A stretch of 24,704 nucleotides of DNA from Gammaproteobacteria bacterium (lineage in GTDB: Bacteria > Pseudomonadota > Gammaproteobacteria > UBA9339). The position numbers and the translations under genes were made by a program. The notes under the pieces are model-generated. The model was not told the origin of the DNA and did no database searches. It saw nothing but the letters and a program-made list of their open reading frames with translations. The DNA lies in contig JAHIYS010000124.1 in assembly GCA_018814965.1 (NCBI GenBank), positions 1 to 24,704 of the forward strand. Reading direction: 5' to 3'. Positions 14,389 to 21,854 of the stretch are shown here, in pieces (position 1 is the first letter of the stretch; each line of letters starts with the position of its first letter).

Positions 14389-15885
14389 TCACTTTCCTCT
14401 ACGATAACTAATAGCCTCTTGTATATGACGATCTTTAATACCCTTTTCGGCATCAAGATCAGCAATTGTGCGCGATATTTTTATAATCCTATGATAAGAA
14501 CGGGTAGAAAGCTTAAACTTATCTACCACTCCCTCTAAAAATTCTTGATCTTTTGCTGTGATAAAACAAAATCTTTCCATTTCTTTATTTGTAAGTTCTG
14601 AATTAATTTTCCCTTGCCGAGAAATAGCATACTCACGCGCCTTGATAACTCTTACCCTTATCTGCTGGCTAGTTTCGCTATTTGTCGAACAAGATAAAAT
14701 ATTTTTTGGCAATGAGGGCACCGTAAGCCAAAGATCAATTCGATCTAAAAATGGTCCAGAAACACGGGCGCGATAACGTTTAATTTGATCCAAAGTGCAG
14801 TTGCAAATTGATCGATTATCACCAAAATATCCACATGGACAAGGGTTCATCGCCACCACCAGTTGAAATTTAGCAGGGAATCTTGCTTGATGAGCAGCGC
14901 GTGATATAGTTACATGTTTCGATTCAAGCGGTTCTCGTAATGCCTCTAAAACGTTTCGGTTAAACTCAAGTAGCTCGTCTAAAAATAGCACTCCATTATG
15001 AGCTAGAGAAATCTCTCCTGGACGAGGAGGACTAGAACCACCAACTAAAGCTACACTTGAAGCTGTATGATGCGGCGCTCGAAAAGGACGAACTTGCCAA
15101 AACCGCAAATGATCTTTTTTGCCACAAATTGAATAGATCGTTGCAGTTTCTAAAGCCTCATCATCATTCATCTCAGGCAAAATTGTAATCAGACGATTAG
15201 CTAACATTGTTTTACCAACCCCTGGCGGACCAACCATAAATAAACTGTGCCCACCAGCCGCCGCTATCTCTAACGCACGCTTAGCGTAATTTTGGCCATA
15301 AACATCACTAATATCCAAACCATTTATTGGAGCCTTTTCAGATAACGGCATCTTATATGGATGAAAAACTTTAGAACCAACCAGATATCTACATACATCA
15401 AGCAAATGCCCTAATGCAAAAATTTCAATTCCAGATACCAACCCAGCTTCATATGCGCTTTCTTTAGATAAAATTAAAATACGCTCCGCTTTTTTAGTTG
15501 CTAAAGCAAGTGGTAAAGCACCGCTAAAAGGACGCAACTTACCATCAAGCGCAAGTTCACCCGCAAATTCATATTGTGAAACATCTTCTATTTCGATCTG
15601 TTTTGAAGCAATTAAAATTCCGAGCGCAATTGGTAGATCAAAACGCCCCCCCTCTTTTTTGGGCAGATCAGCTGGCGCAAGATTAATTGTTATTCGCCGC
15701 GCTGGAAATTCGAAACCTGAATTAATCAAAGCACTTCGCACCCGGTCTTTGCTTTCTTTAATCGCAGTTTCTGGCAAACCAACCATCGAAAGAGATGGAA
15801 GCCCTGGAGAAAGATGCACTTCAATAGTAACTGGTGGCGCTTCGATACCAAAACTTGCTCGACTGTTAATAATAGCTAGAGTCAT
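14389..15885 (-). CDS. comM: ComM/YifB, Mg-chelatase-like AAA+ ATPase
   Basis: The 498-residue protein has the YifB/ComM layout: N-terminal Lon-like domain (VEVHLSPGLPSLSMVGLPETAIKES-type, residues 20-45, then AGELALDGKLRP), Walker A GPPGVGKT (219-226), Walker B GVLFLDELLEF (298-308), a Cys cluster CPCG...CNC (349-363) and a C-terminal lid with LSTRSYHRIIKISRTIADL. ComM is a hexameric helicase that promotes branch migration during natural transformation in gammaproteobacteria. Its presence is compatible with, but does not prove, competence. No obvious ribosome binding site precedes the ATG. It is transcribed alone. Confidence 0.95.
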   Translation of the reverse strand: MTLAIINSRASFGIEAPPVTIEVHLSPGLPSLSMVGLPETAIKESKDRVRSALINSGFEFPARRITINLAPADLPKKEGGRFDLPIALGILIASKQIEIEDVSQYEFAGELALDGKLRPFSGALPLALATKKAERILILSKESAYEAGLVSGIEIFALGHLLDVCRYLVGSKVFHPYKMPLSEKAPINGLDISDVYGQNYAKRALEIAAAGGHSLFMVGPPGVGKTMLANRLITILPEMNDDEALETATIYSICGKKDHLRFWQVRPFRAPHHTASSVALVGGSSPPRPGEISLAHNGVLFLDELLEFNRNVLEALREPLESKHVTISRAAHQARFPAKFQLVVAMNPCPCGYFGDNRSICNCTLDQIKRYRARVSGPFLDRIDLWLTVPSLPKNILSCSTNSETSQQIRVRVIKAREYAISRQGKINSELTNKEMERFCFITAKDQEFLEGVVDKFKLSTRSYHRIIKISRTIADLDAEKGIKDRHIQEAISYRRGK

Positions 15886-16009
15886 AAGCTATGAAGCATA
15901 GTCACTTTTTATCAATACCTCACTACCGGTCTTTTCCCTCAAAGAGGGTCAAGCCAACCATGTGCGTTGTCAAGCTGTGCAAGGAACTTAACTGTGTAGA
16001 GCTTAAGGG

Positions 16010-16077
16010 TTAAGGGGTCAAGTCTCAACAACCGACAACGAAATTAAGGGGTCAAGTCTCAACAACCGACAACGAAA
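16010..16077 (+). repeat. Two identical 34-base tandem repeats at the left end of the RAYT element
   Basis: Units at 16010-16043 and 16044-16077 are identical, each TTAAGGGGTCAAGTCTCAAC followed by AACCGACAACGAAA. A partial unit (CTTAAGGGT) precedes the first. Their inner 25 bases recur inverted at 17141-17165. Confidence 0.92.
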
Positions 16078-16167
16078 ATAATTCAAGAACAAACAGATAC
16101 GACTTGATAATATAGCTATTAATACGGTATTTATCAAACCTTCTCTTTCTGCCATCATAGCATTATT

Positions 16168-17154
16168 GTGTCTAGGCCTCTACGAATACTATATCCAAAC
16201 GCTTGGTATCACGTAATGAATCGTGGCACCTCTCGCGTGATTGTATTCCACGATGATGATGACTATAAAAAGTTTTCAAATCTTCTATTACAAATACATC
16301 GCCGATATCGCTTTGAAATTCACGCATATTGTTTGATGCCCAATCATTACCACATTTTGACATGTACTCCATTAGCCAATTTAAGTCGGGGAATGCGACA
16401 TCTGGATGGATTATATACTCAATATTACAATAGAAAGTATAAAAAAGATGGGGCTTTGTTTCGTGGCCGCTATAAATCAATTTTAGTAGATGCAGAAAAT
16501 TATCTATTACGCCTCAGTCGTTACATACACTTAAACCCATTTAAAGCAGGATTAGTTAAACACCCAGCGAAATACCTTTGGTCTAGTTACCAATTTTACA
16601 GCAAAAATATTATGCCACCTGATTGGCTCTATACGAAAGAAACACTCTCTCGTTTTGGCACAAAACAACAAAAAAACAAATACTCATTATTTGTTATGGA
16701 AAAAACCGACAATGAACTAGAAAGTTTCTACCGCAGAACCAAATTATTACCAATATTAGGATCCGATATATTTCGTAATCAAATCAGCGAAACATATATA
16801 ACAAAACATAACCACTCAAAAGAGATTTCTGATCATAAAAATACCTATATCCCACCAACTCTTCTATATATATGCAAAACGGTTTCAAAATATTATCATG
16901 TTTCTCCAGAATCATTAAAAATAGCAGATCGCATGAAGGGTAATCTGCCAAGAACAATTGCTATCTATTTTGCGGCTGAACTGTCCTGCAAAAAATTCAA
17001 AATCATTGCTGATTTTTTTCAGAACACAAGCAATAAAGGTGTTTCGCAGGTCATTTATCGGATTAACAAACTTAAAACTAGCATCCCTTCTCTAGCTAAC
17101 GATATAAAAAACCTTTACAAACTGATTCAATCTATCCCCTTTGTCGGTTGTTGA
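16168..17154 (+). CDS. RAYT (TnpA_REP-like, Y1 HUH transposase) with DnaA domain IV-like C-terminus
   Basis: The 328-residue product starts RPLRILYPNAWYHVMNRGTSR and has the HUH pair in MPNHYHIL (His60, His62), a candidate catalytic Tyr in GLYTQYYNRKY (Tyr83/86/87) and the signature GALFRGRYKSILVDAENYLLRLSRYIHLNP, all typical of the Y1/Transposase_17 family linked to REP palindromes. Residues about 230-310 resemble DnaA domain IV: PRTIAIYFAAELSCKKFKIIADFF then SQVIYRINKL, likely for specific DNA binding. The start is a GTG without a clear ribosome binding site. The gene appears intact, with no stop or frameshift. Its last codons (FVGC) lie in the right inverted repeat. Such proteins nick and join single-stranded REP sequences. 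Confidence 0.9.
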   Translation: MSRPLRILYPNAWYHVMNRGTSRVIVFHDDDDYKKFSNLLLQIHRRYRFEIHAYCLMPNHYHILTCTPLANLSRGMRHLDGLYTQYYNRKYKKDGALFRGRYKSILVDAENYLLRLSRYIHLNPFKAGLVKHPAKYLWSSYQFYSKNIMPPDWLYTKETLSRFGTKQQKNKYSLFVMEKTDNELESFYRRTKLLPILGSDIFRNQISETYITKHNHSKEISDHKNTYIPPTLLYICKTVSKYYHVSPESLKIADRMKGNLPRTIAIYFAAELSCKKFKIIADFFQNTSNKGVSQVIYRINKLKTSIPSLANDIKNLYKLIQSIPFVGC

Positions 17155-17186
17155 GACTTGACCCCATTACTGATAAAATACCCACT

Positions 17187-19133
17187 ATGGATCTTTTAGA
17201 GAAATTGACTGCACCTATTTTTAATGACTTTACGCAAGTTGAATTAGATTATCTTCTAAAATCAGCCCAAAAAACAGTGTATGAAAAAGGTTCGGTTTTA
17301 ATTTACGAAGGGGAGATTGGCCATGAGTTTTATCTGATCCTCGAAGGCAAAGTTGATGTTAGCAAAGAAAGTAGCGCTCAGGAAGAAACTATTCCTCTAG
17401 CAACTCTAGGCGTTGGTAGTGTTCTTGGAGAAATCAGCATCATAACCAACAACCCCCGCTCAGCTACAGTTACAGCTATAGAAAAAACCACTGCTTTAGT
17501 AATCAATATTGAAAAAATAAAGCAAGACCCGGATGCGCAATCAATTTATAAAAAATTAATTCAAAATCTTGGCATCGAGCTATCGAAAAAACTAATTTAT
17601 TTTGAAGACAAGTTAATAAAATATGACGCTAAAAATCATGACCAATTCGAAACAACCGAAGATATATCATCCCTAGCTCCAAACTCTATTCTCACTCTTT
17701 TAGGATGGAAATGGTCCGACATAATGCATGAAGCACCATTTCTAGCTGAACATGGATATGACGCCATCAAAATATCTCCCCCTCAAGAATTTATAGTAAA
17801 AAATGGCGATCCTTGGTGGAGCATCTATCAGCCAGTAAGCTATCATTTAAGTAATTTTTATGGCACTGAAGAAGAGTTCATAAAGATGGTAGATTTTTGC
17901 CATGGCTATAACCTAAAAATCTATGCTGATTTAATCTTAAATCACATGGCAGAGTTCATACCAGAAGAACCAACACATGTTGGCACTAACAACACCTCTT
18001 TTACAAAATATCATTATGGACCACTAAATAACGATAATGATTATTATGAGTATGACGATTTCTATCACTTTGCTCACCAAGGAAATAAACAAATCTCCAA
18101 TGAAGATTATTGCAAACTAGAAGGGGTATGGCATTTGGAGCATTATGATTTGCTCAATTTACCTAAAATAAACCTAAAAAATCAACATGCAGCAACCGTT
18201 CTCCGCAAATATGTTAAATATCTTTTATCATTAGGAGTCGATGGCTTTAGAATTGATGCAGCCAAGCATTTAAGCATTAAAGCAGTTGAAAAAATACTCG
18301 CCGGATTAAGAACCCTTGACGGCTTAAGACCATTTATTTACCAGGAATATTACACCGGTGCCCCGATGGGCATCGACGTCTATAGTTTTATGGAAAAGTA
18401 TTTTAAAGTTGGCTATGTTACTGCCTTTAAATATGGCGACTTCCTAGCTGATGCAATTAGAAATCAAAATAACGATTTACAAAAACTAGTGGAATATTCT
18501 TTTGGAAGCTCCTGGATCCACTATCCAGAAAATCGTGCAGTAGTTGTAATTGATAATCATGATACTGAAAGAATGATGTCTAATATGCTAAATTATAAGT
18601 GCACCCAAAATAATGCTTACGTTTTAGCTTATACTTTCATGCTATCTTGGCCGTTTGGGGTTCCTAAAATAATGTCAAGCTTTCACTTTACAAATCATGA
18701 CGATCCTATTCCTAACACATCGGTATGGCAAAACGGACGATGCACTTGCTTTGATGCTAATTCACCTTGGGTAGCTCAACATCGCTGGAACGCTATTGCA
18801 AACATGGTTTTATTTCACAACAGAACCCAAAATGCCCCTGGGACATCACATCTTTGGGCCAACGGCAATCAAGTCGCGTTCTCTAGGGTTTATCAAAAAC
18901 CTAAAAAATATGTGGCTTCAGTTGGATTCGTAGTTATTAATGATACCGATAAACCACTAAACCATCGCTTTGAAACCGGCCTTCCAGATGGGAAATATTA
19001 TGACCTAATAAAGAGCCGATTGGCATCAGGAAAAATGATAGGCCCAACAATAACCGTAGAAAACTATGGGTTTGCAACTATAGAAGTTCCACCTTTTGAT
19101 GCGATAGCAATACTAATCGATTTTATACAGTAA
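17187..19133 (+). CDS. Fusion of a cyclic-nucleotide-binding domain and an animal-type alpha-amylase (GH13)
   Basis: The 648-residue protein has no signal peptide. Residues 1-140 are a CRP-type cNMP-binding fold: GHEFYLILEGKVDV and a phosphate-binding cassette LGEISIITNNPRSATV with Glu82 and Arg91. Residues 165-648 are an alpha-amylase with all GH13 regions: I DLILNH (248-253), II GFRIDAAKH (nucleophile Asp357), III YQEYY (acid/base Glu387), IV VIDNHD (Asp459). The C-terminal part (HRWNAIANMVLFHN, NGNQVAFSRV, ETGLPDGKYYDLI) follows animal amylases. Chloride ligands read Arg355, Asn457 and Lys494; Lys in the third position is the state known from Pseudoalteromonas amylase. An open frame extends to a TTG at 17148 inside the RAYT repeat, but ATG 17187 is the first plausible start; it lacks a ribosome binding site. 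It is probably a cytoplasmic glycogen/starch hydrolase gated by cAMP-like ligand (inference). Confidence 0.93.
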   Translation: MDLLEKLTAPIFNDFTQVELDYLLKSAQKTVYEKGSVLIYEGEIGHEFYLILEGKVDVSKESSAQEETIPLATLGVGSVLGEISIITNNPRSATVTAIEKTTALVINIEKIKQDPDAQSIYKKLIQNLGIELSKKLIYFEDKLIKYDAKNHDQFETTEDISSLAPNSILTLLGWKWSDIMHEAPFLAEHGYDAIKISPPQEFIVKNGDPWWSIYQPVSYHLSNFYGTEEEFIKMVDFCHGYNLKIYADLILNHMAEFIPEEPTHVGTNNTSFTKYHYGPLNNDNDYYEYDDFYHFAHQGNKQISNEDYCKLEGVWHLEHYDLLNLPKINLKNQHAATVLRKYVKYLLSLGVDGFRIDAAKHLSIKAVEKILAGLRTLDGLRPFIYQEYYTGAPMGIDVYSFMEKYFKVGYVTAFKYGDFLADAIRNQNNDLQKLVEYSFGSSWIHYPENRAVVVIDNHDTERMMSNMLNYKCTQNNAYVLAYTFMLSWPFGVPKIMSSFHFTNHDDPIPNTSVWQNGRCTCFDANSPWVAQHRWNAIANMVLFHNRTQNAPGTSHLWANGNQVAFSRVYQKPKKYVASVGFVVINDTDKPLNHRFETGLPDGKYYDLIKSRLASGKMIGPTITVENYGFATIEVPPFDAIAILIDFIQ

Positions 19134-19582
19134 AACTTTTGCTTTTTTATTATCTTTAGGAGAAGAAGCACATCCGCGTTTCATCTAGAGCCAAAACAAA
19201 GAACCATCAACAGCCCTGTTACAACATAAAAACCTCATACTCTGGATCATACGATAAAACCATAACCTTATGCCCCTAACAAATCGCATCCACACCATTA
19301 ATTAAAATGGTTAATAAATAATCATAAAATCACCATTTTTACCATTATCTGGTAATTCTTTCAAAAATCTCAAACAAATAATGTCTAAAAGACGCATAAC
19401 TAATATATTTTATAGAGACCTATTTAAAAAGCAATCCGGGATATTTGCGTATTATTTCCCGTAAATCCACCTTTAAAGATATCATAAAAAATGATAACAT
19501 ACTCACCATAAACAAGGAGCTATAAGCTTAAAACAACTATTCATTTTTATAGCCCTCATTCAGGATCTAAACGTGAATTATA
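19134..19582. other. Intergenic region between the amylase fusion and the luxR-type gene
   Basis: About 450 AT-rich bases have no supported gene. An inverted repeat AAAATGGT/ACCATTTT lies around 19304-19340, followed by TACCATTATCTGGTA, which could be a weak operator or structure. A Shine-Dalgarno-like AAGGAG near 19516 is not followed by a usable start. A mini-frame from GTG at about 19573 (GTG AAT TAT ATT CTA CTT AAT AAG TAG, eight codons) precedes the luxR-type start; whether it is translated is unknown. Confidence 0.4.
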
Positions 19583-19601
19583 TTCTACTTAATAAGTAGA
19601 A
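19583..19601. promoter_or_regulatory. Perfect 19-base palindrome immediately before the luxR-type gene
   Basis: TTCTACTTAATAAGTAGAA has two exact 9-base arms around one central A. It ends two bases before GGAG, the ribosome binding site of the gene starting at 19611. Its size suits a dimeric LuxR-type or other HTH operator, so autoregulation is a fair guess; as RNA it could fold next to the ribosome binding site. Confidence 0.5.
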
Positions 19602-19610
19602 AAGGAGCGC

Positions 19611-20300
19611 ATGGTTCTAGGTAAAAAATTTTTTGCCTTCTCTCAGCCTATAGAAAATTTCTTTAAATTTGGAGATAAACTCCATTTTGCCTGGAAAGAT
19701 CTCAACAGCGCATTTTTGGGATGCAGTGATTTTTTAGGTGAGGAATCCGGCTTAACCCCCTCAAACTTGATTGGACTCACCGATAGAGATCTAATTTGGG
19801 GATCGCGCGCTGATCAATATCGTAAAGATGAAGAGATGGTTCTGAATTCAAGATCTACTCGCTTCATCTATGAACCCCTAAAAACAGTAGAAGGCGAAGT
19901 ATCTTTGATCACCTTTAAAACCCCTTTGATTAGCTCATCAGGATTAATAGAGGGAATTTTTGCGGTTGCTTTTGCACTAGAAAAAAACTCTCTACTTGAA
20001 GTAACAAAATTAATAAACTATCTTGGTATATTAACCCCTGACAAAATGTTATCCCATCTGTCAGATCAAACTATCACAAAACATTTATCAAAACGGGAAC
20101 AAGAGTGTTTGTTCTATCTAACCCAAGGAAAGGGCATTAAAGAAATTGCTAAATTACTAACCCTCTCCCCAAGAACTATCGAAACACATATTGATAACAT
20201 AAAATCAAAACTGCACTGCCATTCAAGATCAAGTTTGATTAGCAAGGTTATGGATCCTCGATATAGCTATGAAAAAATAGATTCATCAACCGAATCTTAG
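19611..20300 (+). CDS. PAS-LuxR transcriptional regulator
   Basis: The 229-residue protein has a PAS-like sensor at about residues 15-125 (AWKDLNSAFLGCSDFLGEESG, NLIGLTDRDLIWG, QYRKDEEMVL, then GLIEGIFAVAFAL) and a LuxR/GerE HTH at 157-215 (LSKREQECLFYLTQGKGIKEIAKLLTLSPRTIETHIDNIKSKL). It lacks a receiver domain and an acyl-homoserine-lactone pocket, so it is an orphan PAS-HTH regulator of the type common in Legionella and Coxiella; its ligand is unknown. GGAG three bases before the ATG is the ribosome binding site, and a perfect palindrome lies just upstream. The next gene is convergent, 67 bases away. Confidence 0.88.
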   Translation: MVLGKKFFAFSQPIENFFKFGDKLHFAWKDLNSAFLGCSDFLGEESGLTPSNLIGLTDRDLIWGSRADQYRKDEEMVLNSRSTRFIYEPLKTVEGEVSLITFKTPLISSSGLIEGIFAVAFALEKNSLLEVTKLINYLGILTPDKMLSHLSDQTITKHLSKREQECLFYLTQGKGIKEIAKLLTLSPRTIETHIDNIKSKLHCHSRSSLISKVMDPRYSYEKIDSSTES

Positions 20301-20367
20301 AAGTCCTCTAGTAAACCCAAGAATCTATCCCTAAAAATTTTATCAGCATACATAACCAAAAACTTAG

Positions 20368-21603
20368 CTACTTAACAGCTGTAAACAAACCCAAGTTAGT
20401 CAAAATAGGAAATACGGTAAGCGCAAAACCAAAAATTATTATAACTGCAAATGATGCTTTACCAAATATCACATGATATGAGGTTGGTTGATTTAATTCT
20501 GGATTTTTACGTAACCGATAAACCATGATTGGAGGCAAAATTAGAAATAAAATAGCCACGAACACCCCTGAATAACTAAAAGATTTTAAAAAGTTATCTG
20601 GATACAATATGTTAATTAATAATGGCGGGAAAAAAGTTAAACAAGCAGTTTGTAAACGACCAAACCTTGTATTAGGCCGCTTAAAACCATCCGCTAAAAA
20701 GTCAAAAATCCCAAGAGAAACCCCTAAAAATGCGGTTGTCATTGAAATATTAGTAAACCCATGGATACAGTATTTCACCCATCTGTTATTAACTATGGTT
20801 ACCAGAGCCCTAGTAAACTTACCAAGACTACCACCTATTGCAGCAAAACCATTTTCCCCTTCTAAAGGTATCATACTCAAAGTTGGGGCAAGCCATAATA
20901 AATAAACAACCAAACATATTGTGGTGGCAGTAATAATAATCCATTTAATAACTCGCGGTTTATGACCCACATACATTCTTATGCTTGGAATAACAAAATG
21001 ATAACTAAAAAGACAAAGAAGAATCGGCAACGCAACTAAAACATGGCTGACTTGAGATATTTCAGGACGGGTAAATATCTTACTAGGATCAATATAAACT
21101 GAGATCAATGCCAAAGTAGTGATTAGCAAAATCCCCTTAACGCTGATCAAACCACGATTCATAAAATCGGTAGCTTTAGTACTCCAAAAAACCACACTGC
21201 CCATAATACCAGTAAATAATACGGTGATAAGCCATCTCGGCATCTGCGTTATAGAGGCTGACTGCAAAATACTAAAGATAAGATCAGGACCACCAGAAAC
21301 ATATGCAGTCAAAGTTGCATATAGCATTAATAGATAAGAAACCCAAGTGACTGTTCTACCAAAAGGGCCCAGAGTTCGTTCAGCCATAGAGTTAAAACTA
21401 CATGCATTCTTTGGCAACATTAAACTTGCTTCGGCCACCAATAATCCACTAATAGTCAACAAAGCCCATAAAATCAGTATAACTATTATTGTAGTAGTAA
21501 AACCTGCCTCTGCGCTTATCATAGGCGTAGCAAGCACTCCAACTCCAATTGCGCTACCCACTATCATCATTACACAACCAAAAAACTTACCAACAGTCAC
21601 CAT
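20368..21603 (-). CDS. Aromatic amino acid permease (TyrP/Mtr, HAAAP family)
   Basis: The 411-residue protein opens with GKFFGCVMMIVGSAIGVGVLATPMISAEAGF, the first-helix signature of the hydroxy/aromatic amino acid permease family, and has about 11 hydrophobic membrane segments across its length (for example TTTIIVILILWALLTISGLLVAEAS, VSYLLMLYATLTAYV, ALPILLCLFSYHFVIP, VAILFLILPPIMVYRL). It should import tyrosine, tryptophan or phenylalanine across the inner membrane by proton symport. Legionellales often carry several TyrP paralogues, so I do not assign the substrate. GGGAG seven bases before the ATG supports the start. A TATAAT on the minus strand (21791-21796) is a possible -10, with no good -35. 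Confidence 0.88.
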   Translation of the reverse strand: MVTVGKFFGCVMMIVGSAIGVGVLATPMISAEAGFTTTIIVILILWALLTISGLLVAEASLMLPKNACSFNSMAERTLGPFGRTVTWVSYLLMLYATLTAYVSGGPDLIFSILQSASITQMPRWLITVLFTGIMGSVVFWSTKATDFMNRGLISVKGILLITTLALISVYIDPSKIFTRPEISQVSHVLVALPILLCLFSYHFVIPSIRMYVGHKPRVIKWIIITATTICLVVYLLWLAPTLSMIPLEGENGFAAIGGSLGKFTRALVTIVNNRWVKYCIHGFTNISMTTAFLGVSLGIFDFLADGFKRPNTRFGRLQTACLTFFPPLLINILYPDNFLKSFSYSGVFVAILFLILPPIMVYRLRKNPELNQPTSYHVIFGKASFAVIIIFGFALTVFPILTNLGLFTAVK

Positions 21604-21854
21604 AAAATCGCTCCCAAATAAAACACAAATGCAGCTTTACTTCAGATTATCCATTGGCATCCGTTGCTAATTAAAATGTAATACTTATATTAAGTTCCTT
21701 ATAATCCCAGCTCTTTTTGGGCACATATTGCCTAAATTAAAACCAATAAAAAAGCTGGCCTTTGAGAATAAAGCACCAAAATTATCCTACATTATACTCT
21801 GATACAATAAAATTTATACCGTAAAAAACCCTGTATTAAAGTAACCCGAAAGTA

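Larger units (their letters stand above)
16010..17165 (+). mobile_element. RAYT element: Y1 transposase gene flanked by inverted repeats
   Basis: The left end has two tandem, identical 34-base copies starting TTAAGGGGTCAAGTCTCAAC (16010-16043 and 16044-16077). The right end (17141-17165) is the exact inverted complement of 25 bases of that unit, TTGTCGGTTGTTGAGACTTG then ACCCC. This is the arrangement of REP-associated tyrosine transposase genes. The right repeat overlaps the last codons of the transposase gene and ends 21 bases before the amylase-fusion start codon. Whether the repeat is dispersed across the genome cannot be seen here; a diverged relative appears at 9128-9153. Confidence 0.8.

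Noticed and set aside
15886..16077. CRISPR array suspected from tandem repeats
   Set aside because: The two 34-base units are directly adjacent without spacers and match the transposon end, so this is not a CRISPR array.
17148..17186. TTG start giving 13 extra residues on the amylase fusion
   Set aside because: It lies inside the transposon repeat and its codons are the repeat sequence; the ATG at 17187 begins the recognisable domain.
21707..21758. CCAGCT/AGCTGG inverted repeat between the permease and polA
   Set aside because: A six-base stem with a 40-base loop is too weak to call a terminator, although a T run follows on the minus strand.
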